Source of the DNA: an uncultured Mucispirillum sp.
GTDB taxonomy: Bacteria; Chrysiogenota; Deferribacteres; Deferribacterales; Mucispirillaceae
NCBI GenBank assembly: GCA_945947845.1
Contig: CAMEZN010000062.1
Coordinates: forward strand, 1 to 8,404
Direction: 5' to 3'
DNA length: 8,404 nucleotides
The notes beneath the pieces are model-generated. The model saw only the letters and a program-made list of their open reading frames with translations, was not told the origin of the DNA and made no database searches. Shown in pieces: positions 1 to 5,898 of this stretch; the stretch's first letter is position 1; each line of letters opens with the position of its first letter. Position numbers and translations under genes: made by a program.

Positions 1-417
1 ATTGTAATAATTATCTGCTTTATATAAAAACTCTACATCATCAGTTAATGTAACAAACCCATGACCAAATCCTCTTGGAATTAAAAGCTGCCGTTTATTA
101 TCTGCTGATAATTCAACTGCAACCCATTTTTTATATGTAGGCGAACCTTTCCGTAAATCAACTGCCACATCTAATACAGCACCTTTTGAGCAGCGGACAA
201 GTTTTGCCTGTGCAAAATCACCTTTTTGAAAATGTATCCCTCTTAATGTGCCTTTGACAGCAGAAAATGAGTGATTATCCTGCACAAAATTATAATCAAG
301 CCCATGTTCTTTCATAGTTTTTTCGGAGTAGCTTTCCATAAACCAGCCTCTATTATCTCCAAAAACTTTTGGTTCAAGTATATAAACCCCATCTATTGCT
401 GTTTTAATTACATTCAT
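1..417 (-). CDS. rfbC: dTDP-4-dehydrorhamnose 3,5-epimerase, C-terminus cut by window edge
   Basis: RfbC/RmlC epimerises C3 and C5 of dTDP-4-keto-6-deoxyglucose, the third step of cytoplasmic dTDP-L-rhamnose synthesis. The frame is open from ATG at 417 to the left edge, giving the first 139 residues; the family is about 180-190 residues, so roughly the last quarter is missing. The cupin core is visible: LRGIHFQ at residues 58-64 with His62 as the expected catalytic base, VLDVAVDLRKGSPT near residues 81-94, GFGHGF at 116-121 with conserved His119, and FLYKAD at 130-135 with Tyr132 at the position of the conserved catalytic tyrosine. The usual Cys after YK is Ala here. The start is supported by AGG at 425-427 overlapping the rfbA stop, 7 nt from the ATG. 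It sits 8 bp downstream of rfbA and is almost certainly cotranscribed and translationally coupled with it. Confidence 0.95.
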   Translation of the reverse strand, partial: MNVIKTAIDGVYILEPKVFGDNRGWFMESYSEKTMKEHGLDYNFVQDNHSFSAVKGTLRGIHFQKGDFAQAKLVRCSKGAVLDVAVDLRKGSPTYKKWVAVELSADNKRQLLIPRGFGHGFVTLTDDVEFLYKADNYYN

Positions 418-425
418 TTTATTAC

Positions 426-1304
426 CTATCCTAAATATGAACCATCTGCTACTAATTTTAAAAATTCGCCATACGGACTTTTCCCATATTTTTTAGCAGA
501 TGATAATAATTCTTCTTTACTAATCCAGCCTTGGCGGTATGCAATCTCTTCAATAGCTGCAACTTGGATACCCTGCCGTTTTTCTATAACTCTGATAAAT
601 TCTCCTGCATAAGCAAGGGCTTCTATTGTGCCAGTATCAAGCCAAGCATAACCTCTGCCAAGAGTAACTACATTTAAAGAACCATCTTTTAAATACATAT
701 TATTTAAATCAGTAATTTCCAGTTCACCTCTTGCTGATGGTTTTACCTGTCTTGCAAACTCACATACTCTATTATCATAAAAATAAAGACCTGTAACACA
801 ATAATTAGATTTAGGTTTTTTTGGCTTTTCTTCAATAGATATTGCTTTACCATTTGCATCAAACTCTACGATACCAAACCTTTCTGGGTCATCAACATAA
901 TACCCAAATATTGTAGCACCATTAGTCTGCCCAGCTGCCCGCTGTAAATGCCTTGATAAGCCGTTACCATAAAAAATATTATCACCTAATATCATAGCAC
1001 AGGCATCGCCATCAATAAACTTTTCGCCTATAATAAAAGCCTGAGCAAGCCCGTCTGGACTAGGCTGAACTTCATATGATAACTGAATACCATAAGATGA
1101 GCCATCACCTAAAAGGTCTTTAAATTTTGGCAAATCATGTGGAGTAGAGATAATAAGAATATCCCTAATACCTGCAAGCATTAAAGTAGATAATGGATAA
1201 AAAATCATTGGTTTATCATATACTGGCAGCAGCTGTTTAGATAGTGTTAAAGTAAGTGGATAAAGTCTTGTGCCTGAACCGCCAGCTAATATAATCCCTT
1301 TCAT
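426..1304 (-). CDS. rfbA: Glucose-1-phosphate thymidylyltransferase
   Basis: RfbA/RmlA condenses glucose-1-phosphate with dTTP to give dTDP-glucose, the first and feedback-regulated step of dTDP-L-rhamnose synthesis in the cytoplasm. The 292-residue protein matches the usual length (about 290). Visible nucleotidyltransferase motifs are [13 protein letters not shown] (residues 6-18), [12 protein letters not shown] (22-33), LGDNIFYG (106-113, Asp108 for Mg2+), [20 protein letters not shown] (158-177) and WLDTGT (221-226). I start it at ATG 1304, not the in-frame TTG at 1316. GGAG at 1311-1314 lies 6 nt before the ATG, the family begins M-K-G-I-I-L-A-G-G, and the TTG overlaps the ribosome binding site. 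A near-perfect promoter lies directly upstream. rfbC follows after 8 bp. The pathway partners rfbB and rfbD are not seen here and may follow rfbC beyond the edge. Confidence 0.97.
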   Translation of the reverse strand: MKGIILAGGSGTRLYPLTLTLSKQLLPVYDKPMIFYPLSTLMLAGIRDILIISTPHDLPKFKDLLGDGSSYGIQLSYEVQPSPDGLAQAFIIGEKFIDGDACAMILGDNIFYGNGLSRHLQRAAGQTNGATIFGYYVDDPERFGIVEFDANGKAISIEEKPKKPKSNYCVTGLYFYDNRVCEFARQVKPSARGELEITDLNNMYLKDGSLNVVTLGRGYAWLDTGTIEALAYAGEFIRVIEKRQGIQVAAIEEIAYRQGWISKEELLSSAKKYGKSPYGEFLKLVADGSYLG

Positions 1305-1310
1305 ATTATT

Positions 1311-1314
1311 CTCC
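1311..1314 (-). promoter_or_regulatory. Ribosome binding site that fixes the rfbA start
   Basis: GGAG on the minus strand stands 6 nt upstream of ATG 1304. It overlaps the in-frame TTG at 1314-1316, which therefore cannot be the main start. Confidence 0.85.
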
Positions 1315-1328
1315 AACTAACTGTAATC

Positions 1329-1352
1329 TAAGTATTATAATATATATACTTA
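1329..1352. promoter_or_regulatory. Operator-like dyad overlapping the rfbA promoter
   Basis: Seven-base arms TAAGTAT (1329-1335) and ATACTTA (1346-1352) form a perfect inverted repeat around a 10-bp AT spacer. It covers the rfbA -10 box and most of the spacer, the position where a dimeric repressor would block transcription. AT-rich sequence makes chance dyads common, so the regulatory role is only inferred. Confidence 0.35.
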
Positions 1353-1363
1353 TTGAATGTCAA
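1334..1363 (-). promoter_or_regulatory. Near-perfect sigma-70-type promoter for rfbA-rfbC
   Basis: On the minus strand a perfect -35 box TTGACA (1363-1358) is followed after 18 bp by a perfect -10 box TATAAT (1339-1334). The start of transcription would fall near 1327, giving a leader of about 23 nt with the GGAG ribosome binding site inside it. The only departure from the ideal is the 18-bp spacer instead of 17. This is seen directly; activity is inferred. It predicts strong constitutive expression unless a repressor acts (see the dyad over its -10 box). Confidence 0.85.
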
Positions 1364-1554
1364 GGAAATAAAATATAGAAATAAGGTAAACTTATATAGT
1401 ATTACAAACAAAAATTTAAAAGATATTTTTATTTATTTTCTATGATATTTTATATAATTTTTTTAAATTTCATTTATATTTATCAATATATTTTTATACA
1501 GCCTTTATCTATTTTAAAACATCAACTTATAAAATCAGATTTTTTTGTGTGTAA

Positions 1555-1567
1555 AATATGTATATTA
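1555..1567 (+). repeat. 13-bp direct repeat, copy 1
   Basis: AATATGTATATTA here is identical to 1633-1645, with starts 78 bp apart. The first 12 bases are themselves a near-palindrome with arms AATAT and ATATT around GT, as expected of a transcription-factor site. It lies upstream of the candidate -10 box of the sulfotransferase gene. Seen directly; binding is inferred, and chance is possible given the composition. Confidence 0.4.
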
Positions 1568-1590
1568 AGACTTTTTTTGTATGATTATAT

Positions 1591-1596
1591 TATAAT
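1591..1596 (+). promoter_or_regulatory. Candidate -10 box for the sulfotransferase gene
   Basis: A perfect TATAAT occurs 69 bp upstream of the ATG. No good -35 box stands at 16-18 bp; the best nearby match is TTAAGA at 1565-1570 with a 20-bp spacer. The lack of a -35 box would suit an activator-dependent promoter, but TATAAT-like words are frequent in such AT-rich DNA. Confidence 0.3.
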
Positions 1597-1619
1597 TTTA
1601 TTTACTATACATTAATTCA

Positions 1620-1639
1620 ACATATTTTAATTAATATGT
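1620..1639. promoter_or_regulatory. Inverted repeat in the sulfotransferase leader
   Basis: Arms ACATATT (1620-1626) and AATATGT (1633-1639) are perfect reverse complements with a 6-base spacer, 26-45 bp before the ATG. It could be a protein-binding dyad or a weak all-AU-type leader hairpin. With one G-C pair per stem it is too weak to be a terminator. Confidence 0.3.
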
Positions 1640-1645
1640 ATATTA
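1633..1645 (+). repeat. 13-bp direct repeat, copy 2
   Basis: Identical to 1555-1567. This copy lies just before the ribosome binding site of the sulfotransferase gene and shares its left part with the inverted repeat at 1620-1639. Confidence 0.4.
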
Positions 1646-1655
1646 TATAATTAAT

Positions 1656-1660
1656 GAGGA
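1656..1660 (+). promoter_or_regulatory. Ribosome binding site of the sulfotransferase gene
   Basis: GAGGA stands 4 nt before ATG 1665. This is somewhat close but workable, and it supports that start. Confidence 0.75.
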
Positions 1661-1664
1661 TATT

Positions 1665-3605
1665 ATGTATAAAAAAATAATAATAATTTTATCAAGTTTT
1701 GTATTATCAGCTTGTAATTTTCCTATTAATGATAGTGGTTCAGACTCTAATGGAGCAGAACGGATTCCAGCAACTCTTTTACAGCCGGCACATAAAACAG
1801 TAATACTTCAAGACAGTAATAATTATACTGATAATGTATCTATTACATATCCCTATGCAGAAAATGCACAGATTACAGTTTCATCTAACAACCCTAATGT
1901 ATTGATAAATGGTAAAAATGCTGTAACACTTTTCTTTGACCAGTCTAATTTTAATACACCACAGGAAATACATTTTTCTACATCGTTAAAATCAGTTACA
2001 AATGTATGTTTAGGTGAAGAATTTAAAATTTTATACACTATAAATAATGGCAGTAATATTTCTACACAGGAAGAAGCAGGTTATATTATTGATAAAAACC
2101 ACAGCACAAATTTTTATCTTAATCCAAACGGTAATGCACCACTTTCAGTAACAGCAAATATTATTACAAATGAGCCTACAACCCTTGAATATACAATATT
2201 AAATAAAACTTCTAGTGATATATCTGTTAAGAAAAAATTAAATACTCTTGCAAATGAGCATGATATAGTTATATATGGTCTTTATGAAAACCATTTAAAC
2301 TATATAGAAGTTACAGGAAGAAAGGAAGACGGCTCACTGTGTTTTAGCCAGAAAGTGCCTGTAAAAACAGAGAAAATTGATATTCCAGAAAAAAATCCTG
2401 ATGGGACAATCGGGTTTGTTTCAAAAATTAAGCCAGAAAAGATTGATAATTCATGGATTTTATTGCAACTTAGCAGAAATACAAGATATAAAGTTATGCT
2501 TGATTTAGACGGTAATATAAGATGGCTTTTAAAAACACTTGATGATGCACTTCCAATTAAGTTTATAAAAGATGAAACTTCAAATGGTAATGATATGGTA
2601 GAAGTTTCACCATTTTATGATACTGCAATAAATTATTATGATATGGCTGGAAGGCTGCTTGAAGATAAAAGCATTACTGGGCTTTATAATGCTCACCATG
2701 ACTCTGTAAGACTGCCTGATGATAAAACTGTGCTTATTTTAGCAAACCAAAGTGGCAGGACAACAACAGTTGATGATATTGTTGCAGAATATGATAAAGT
2801 ATCTAAAACTGTTACAAATAACTATGACTTATCTAAACTCCTTCCAATAGACAGGAGAGTAAATATAAAACAGTTTATTACAGACCACCCAAAAGATTAC
2901 CTGCATACAAACTCTATTGACTACGATAATGCAGATAGTGGTGTAATAATTTCAGCAAGACACCAAGGGGTATTTAAGTTTGACAGGACTTTCACTAATG
3001 TTAAATGGATTATAGCTCCCCATGAAGGCTGGAATGGTAAAAATATTGACGGTATAACAGTTGATTTAAATGACAAACTTCTTACTCCAATTAATATGAA
3101 TGGTGAAAAAATAACAGATGAGCAGGTACTAAAAGGTTTCAAAGCTGATGCAGCAAGCGGGTTTGACTGGCCATGGGCACAGCATAATGCAAAAATATTA
3201 TCAAAAGACGGTGATATATTAACACTTATTGTTTATGATAATGGAGATAACAGACAGCGATATGGCGAATATCCAATAGGCACATTTAATCCAAAAGGAT
3301 ACAGCCGTGCTGTTATATATGAAATAGATGAAAAAAATATGACTATAAAGCAAATATGGCAGGCAGGAAAAGAGCTTGGGACAAATGGATATTCTCAAAT
3401 AATGGGTAATGCAGAAAAACTTTCTAATAATAATGTTTATATTCATTCTGCCTTTGTTATAGAATCAGACGGCATAAAACCGCATACTTCTATTTTTGAA
3501 TTTGATTATAATGATATGACAACCCCTGTATATCAAATGATACTTCCAGAAAGAGATTATTCATACAGGTCATATAAAATAAAACCTTTTGATGAAATAA
3601 AATAA
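1665..3605 (+). CDS. assT: Arylsulfate sulfotransferase, predicted lipoprotein
   Basis: PAPS-independent arylsulfate sulfotransferases move sulfate from one phenol ester to another phenol in the periplasm through a sulfated histidine. This 646-residue protein starts with a short lipoprotein signal: K3-K4, a hydrophobic run, and lipobox L-S-A-C with Cys17 as the predicted lipidated residue. An N-terminal beta-rich domain follows (to about residue 230), then the propeller. Family motifs are YNAHHDSVRLPDD (341-353), HTNSIDYDNADSG (414-426), ISARHQG (429-435) and WPWAQHNAKILS (502-513). From memory of the E. coli CFT073 enzyme, His344 or His345, His414, Arg432 and His507 correspond to His252, His356, Arg374 and the sulfate-accepting His436. 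The only cysteines are 17, 115 and 226, so the E. coli Cys418-Cys424 pair is absent. No dsbL/dsbI lies beside it. It is a single-gene unit with tandem TAA stops and a strong terminator. The substrate is unknown. Confidence 0.9.
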   Translation: MYKKIIIILSSFVLSACNFPINDSGSDSNGAERIPATLLQPAHKTVILQDSNNYTDNVSITYPYAENAQITVSSNNPNVLINGKNAVTLFFDQSNFNTPQEIHFSTSLKSVTNVCLGEEFKILYTINNGSNISTQEEAGYIIDKNHSTNFYLNPNGNAPLSVTANIITNEPTTLEYTILNKTSSDISVKKKLNTLANEHDIVIYGLYENHLNYIEVTGRKEDGSLCFSQKVPVKTEKIDIPEKNPDGTIGFVSKIKPEKIDNSWILLQLSRNTRYKVMLDLDGNIRWLLKTLDDALPIKFIKDETSNGNDMVEVSPFYDTAINYYDMAGRLLEDKSITGLYNAHHDSVRLPDDKTVLILANQSGRTTTVDDIVAEYDKVSKTVTNNYDLSKLLPIDRRVNIKQFITDHPKDYLHTNSIDYDNADSGVIISARHQGVFKFDRTFTNVKWIIAPHEGWNGKNIDGITVDLNDKLLTPINMNGEKITDEQVLKGFKADAASGFDWPWAQHNAKILSKDGDILTLIVYDNGDNRQRYGEYPIGTFNPKGYSRAVIYEIDEKNMTIKQIWQAGKELGTNGYSQIMGNAEKLSNNNVYIHSAFVIESDGIKPHTSIFEFDYNDMTTPVYQMILPERDYSYRSYKIKPFDEIK

Positions 3606-3615
3606 TAAGATAAAC

Positions 3616-3645
3616 ATTAAACCCCGCTTTTTAGCGGGGTTTAAT
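3616..3645. terminator. Bidirectional hairpin terminator between converging genes
   Basis: A perfect 12-bp stem pairs 3616-3627 with 3634-3645 around the 6-base loop TTTTTA; its core CCCCGC/GCGGGG stands out sharply in this AT-rich DNA. Read from either strand the stem ends in GGGGTTTAAT, a short T-run. It lies 11 bp after the sulfotransferase stop, and its last base is the final base of the cobT TGA stop, so it can end both transcripts. The downstream T-tracts are short, so efficiency is inferred from stem strength. Confidence 0.88.
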
Positions 3646-4724
3646 CAACTCATTTTTATATCTTTTCTATACTCTTCTTCTAAATTAATATCTTGAAAGG
3701 TCTGCATATTATTCATAATATCACAAGCATTTTGTATAATCTGCATAGCAATTGGACAGCCGCTGCCTTCTCCAAGCCGCATATGAAGATTAAGCATAGG
3801 CTCTAATCCTAATGCCTGCACTGCTTTTAAATATGCTGGTTCTTCTGATAAGTGAGAAGTAAACATAAAATCTGCTGTTTTATTATTAATATTATAAGCT
3901 GCCAGCGCTGCTGCTGCTGAAATCAGCCCGTCTATAACCACAGGTATCCTGTAATAAGCAGCTCCTATATATAAACCTGTCATTGCAGCAATATCAAGAC
4001 CGCCTACACAGGAAAGCACTTCAAAAGGCTCTTTATGAAATAAGTCATAATCCATTAGAGCATGCCTTATAACATTCCGCTTTGTTTCAAGCTGTTCATC
4101 TTTAAGCCCTGCCCCTCTGCCTATAAGCTGCTTATCACTGCTTTTTATGAAAGCCATAATACATGCAGCAGCTGTTGTAGTGTTTGCCATACCTATTTCG
4201 CCGCTTCCAATAATATTATATCCATTATCATAAGCATATTTTGCATACTCTATTCCAGTTTTTACTGCCTTTATTACAATATCATAAGGCACAGCTTTTT
4301 CTTTCATAAAGTTATTGGTGCCGTTAATCATAAGGTTTCTGTTATCTATTTTATGATGATTTACTCCGCCTTTTATACCCATATCAATCAGCTTTAATTC
4401 TGTATTACAGCTTTTTGTAATAGTATTAATACCAGTTCCCACATTATCAGCATAGCTTAAAATCAAAGTTTTAGTAAAATGTTGTGGCGAAGCAGCAACC
4501 CCTTCTTCATAAATGCCGTTATCTGCTCCAAAAAGAAACAGTATTCTTTTATCTGCCATATTATTAATTTTACCAGTAATTCCAGCAAGTTTTATACTTA
4601 TTTTTTCAAGTGTTCCTAAACTGCCCTTTGGTTTTAAAAGGTTATCCTGTCTGATTTGTGCTTTTTCTAAAACATCATGATTAGCACCTTTTATTTCACT
4701 TATAATTTTTTCAAGTTCTTTCAT
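3645..4724 (-). CDS. cobT: Nicotinate-nucleotide--dimethylbenzimidazole phosphoribosyltransferase
   Basis: CobT transfers phosphoribose from nicotinate mononucleotide to the lower-ligand base (classically 5,6-dimethylbenzimidazole), giving the alpha-ribotide used in nucleotide loop assembly. The 359-residue length is normal. Motifs in order are LLKPKGSLGTLE (29-40), GADNGIYEEGVAASPQ (66-81), GSGEIGMANTT (173-183), GRGAGL (202-207), VGGLDIAAMTG (240-250), PVVIDGLISAAAALAA (261-276), SHLSEE (290-295) and RLGEGSG (316-322) with Glu319 as the expected catalytic base. Compared from memory with the Salmonella/E. coli enzyme, pocket Ser80 is kept (Ser79), but Gln88 becomes Leu87, Leu175 becomes Ile177, and the ADHG motif reads ADNG. 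The base used may therefore not be dimethylbenzimidazole. It is the last gene of the operon, 3 bp after cbiC, with the terminator directly at its stop. Confidence 0.95.
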   Translation of the reverse strand: MKELEKIISEIKGANHDVLEKAQIRQDNLLKPKGSLGTLEKISIKLAGITGKINNMADKRILFLFGADNGIYEEGVAASPQHFTKTLILSYADNVGTGINTITKSCNTELKLIDMGIKGGVNHHKIDNRNLMINGTNNFMKEKAVPYDIVIKAVKTGIEYAKYAYDNGYNIIGSGEIGMANTTTAAACIMAFIKSSDKQLIGRGAGLKDEQLETKRNVIRHALMDYDLFHKEPFEVLSCVGGLDIAAMTGLYIGAAYYRIPVVIDGLISAAAALAAYNINNKTADFMFTSHLSEEPAYLKAVQALGLEPMLNLHMRLGEGSGCPIAMQIIQNACDIMNNMQTFQDINLEEEYRKDIKMS

Positions 4725-4726
4725 AA

Positions 4727-4733
4727 ATCACCT
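4727..4733 (-). promoter_or_regulatory. cobT ribosome binding site built into the cbiC stop
   Basis: AGGTGAT on the minus strand lies 2 nt before the cobT ATG and contains the TGA stop of cbiC. AGG also encodes the last residue of CbiC. Such an arrangement implies translational coupling. Confidence 0.8.
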
Positions 4734-5354
4734 AGGAAATGCCTGATAAAGCATTGCATTAATAATAGCTGCTGCCACATTTGAGCCGCCCTTTCTTCCT
4801 AATGCTATAATACTTGGAATATTATGCTTTAAGATTAACTCTTTACTTTCCACAACATTAACAAACCCAACAGGGCAGGCAATAATTAAAACAGGGTCTA
4901 GCTCTCCTTTATTTATAAGTTCATCTATTTTTATAAGTGCAGTAGGTGCATTACCAACTGCAAAAATAACAGGTTTATCAAGTTTTGCTGCCTTTTCAAC
5001 TGCGCATTGTGCTCTTGTTATGCCTTTTTCTTTGGCAGCAAGTGCCACATCTTCATCGGCTATAAAGCAGTATGCACTGCTTGCCCCTTTGCTCAAAGAC
5101 GGCTTATTGATACCAGCAAGTGCCATAGTAGTATCTGTTACAATAACACAGCCATTTTTTAAAGCTTCAATACCTTTTTCTACCGGTTTGTTTTTAAAAA
5201 CAAGGTTTTCTTTATAATCAAAATCTGCACTTGTGTGGATAACTCGTTTTAAAACTAACAGTTCTTTTTCATCTAAATCTACACTGCCAAGTTCTGATGA
5301 TATTATTTCAAAGCTTCTTTTTTCTATATCCATAGGTTTTAAAATTTCCTGCAT
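4728..5354 (-). CDS. cbiC: Precorrin-8X / cobalt-precorrin-8 methylmutase
   Basis: CbiC (CobH in the aerobic nomenclature) moves the C11 methyl group to C12 of the corrin ring, giving hydrogenobyrinate or cobyrinate. The 208-residue length is typical. Visible features are RVIHTSADFDY (37-47) with His40 matching the catalytic histidine, TDTTMALAGINK (73-84), FAVGNAPTAL (131-140), PVGFVNVVESK (151-161) and GRKGGSNVAAA (186-196). The sequence does not show whether the substrate carries cobalt, so the anaerobic or aerobic route cannot be told from this gene alone. The ATG is preceded at 2 nt by AAGGTGAT, whose first two bases belong to the cobO TAA stop. Gaps are 8 bp to cobO and 3 bp to cobT. 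Confidence 0.95.
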   Translation of the reverse strand: MQEILKPMDIEKRSFEIISSELGSVDLDEKELLVLKRVIHTSADFDYKENLVFKNKPVEKGIEALKNGCVIVTDTTMALAGINKPSLSKGASSAYCFIADEDVALAAKEKGITRAQCAVEKAAKLDKPVIFAVGNAPTALIKIDELINKGELDPVLIIACPVGFVNVVESKELILKHNIPSIIALGRKGGSNVAAAIINAMLYQAFPR

Positions 5355-5356
5355 AT

Positions 5357-5364
5357 ATCACCTT
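5357..5364 (-). promoter_or_regulatory. cbiC ribosome binding site overlapping the cobO stop
   Basis: AAGGTGAT on the minus strand overlaps the TAA of cobO and ends 2 nt before the cbiC ATG. The word AGGTGAT and its spacing are the same as at the cbiC-cobT junction. Confidence 0.8.
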
Positions 5365-5896
5365 ACATTTCTATGCCTTTTCTTGCATTTATCCCTTTAT
5401 CCATAGGGTGTTTTATTTTTTTCATTTCAGTAATATAATCAGCAATCTCCATTAATTCGTCGCTTGGGTTTCTGCCTGTTAATACTACTTCTAAATTTTT
5501 TGGTTTATTATTTAAAAATTCCATAACCATATCTTTATCAATATGCCCGCCCACATAAGCTCCTACAAGCTCATCACATACAAGCAATGTTTTATTGCCA
5601 TCACCTTCAACAAGGGCAGTTACTTCTTTAAAAAGTTTATTCTGCTCACTTTTTAGAAGTTTTAGTTCTTCTTCATTCATTTCCCAAGTAAATCCTTTTG
5701 GTTTAGTTATTCTGTATACTTTTATGCCAAGTTTTTCAAAGCTTGCAAGCTCACCGCTTGGTGATGTTTTTAAAAACTGAGAAAATATTACTTTAAAGCC
5801 GCTGCCAAAACTTCTAACAGCAAGCCCAACAGCAGCAGTAGTTTTGCCTTTATTTTCTCCACAGTATATATGTATCAAACCTTTTTCTTTTGCCAT
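5363..5896 (-). CDS. cobO: Cob(I)yrinic acid a,c-diamide adenosyltransferase
   Basis: CobO (CobA/BtuR family) attaches the 5'-deoxyadenosyl group of ATP to cobalt in corrinoids; it serves de novo synthesis here and may also salvage imported corrinoids. The 177 residues match the family (about 170-200). The N-terminal P-loop reads GENKGKTT (13-20) and the Walker B-like strand LLVCDEL (104-110, Asp108 and Glu109). The C-terminal family signature LTGRNPSDEL (139-148), ADYITEM (152-158) and KHPMDKGINARKGIE (162-176) is complete. The P-loop is slightly unusual, with Asn15 where family members I recall have Gly (G-N-G-K-G-K-T). The ATG lies 2 bp after the cbiP stop, and its ribosome binding site AGGAGTG lies within the last cbiP codons, so it is probably coupled to cbiP. 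Confidence 0.95.
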   Translation of the reverse strand: MAKEKGLIHIYCGENKGKTTAAVGLAVRSFGSGFKVIFSQFLKTSPSGELASFEKLGIKVYRITKPKGFTWEMNEEELKLLKSEQNKLFKEVTALVEGDGNKTLLVCDELVGAYVGGHIDKDMVMEFLNNKPKNLEVVLTGRNPSDELMEIADYITEMKKIKHPMDKGINARKGIEM

Positions 5897-5898
5897 AG

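Larger units (their letters stand above)
1305..1664. other. AT-rich divergent intergenic region, no gene seen
   Basis: This 360-bp gap separates the divergent rfbA and sulfotransferase genes. It is far richer in A and T than the flanking coding sequence. I see no credible small ORF with a ribosome binding site, no tRNA and no clear structured RNA. It contains the rfbA promoter and dyad at the left, T-tracts of seven at 1458-1464, 1540-1546 and 1572-1578 (the last two 32 bp apart, about three helical turns, so possibly curved DNA), and repeats described separately at the right. The part between 1364 and 1535 shows nothing I can name. Confidence 0.7.

Noticed and set aside
271..612. Plus-strand open frame of 113 codons
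   Set aside because: It lies antisense over the rfbC/rfbA junction, both of which are strongly supported by motifs. Its translation looks like AT-rich shadow sequence with no domain.
426..1316. Longer rfbA starting at TTG 1316
   Set aside because: The TTG overlaps the GGAG ribosome binding site of the ATG at 1304, and the four extra residues precede the normal family N-terminus.
1364..1550. Possible small RNA or regulatory RNA in the intergenic region
   Set aside because: No GC-containing stem, terminator or recognisable family structure; AU-only pairings are expected by chance in this composition.
1853..2038. Minus-strand 61-codon open frame inside the sulfotransferase gene
   Set aside because: Antisense shadow with no ribosome binding site or recognisable product; the same holds for 2921-3142 and 3219-3446.
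3606..3660. Cobalamin riboswitch near cobT
   Set aside because: This is the 3' end of the operon, and the only structure is the symmetric terminator hairpin. Any riboswitch would be at the operon head beyond 8404.
4062..4397. Plus-strand 111-codon open frame inside cobT
   Set aside because: Antisense to strongly conserved cobT sequence; its Cys/Tyr/Ser-rich translation is typical of reverse-strand shadow.
5020..5217. Plus-strand open frame inside cbiC
   Set aside because: Antisense to a conserved enzyme gene; the short plus-strand frame at 5595-5780 inside cobO is rejected for the same reason.
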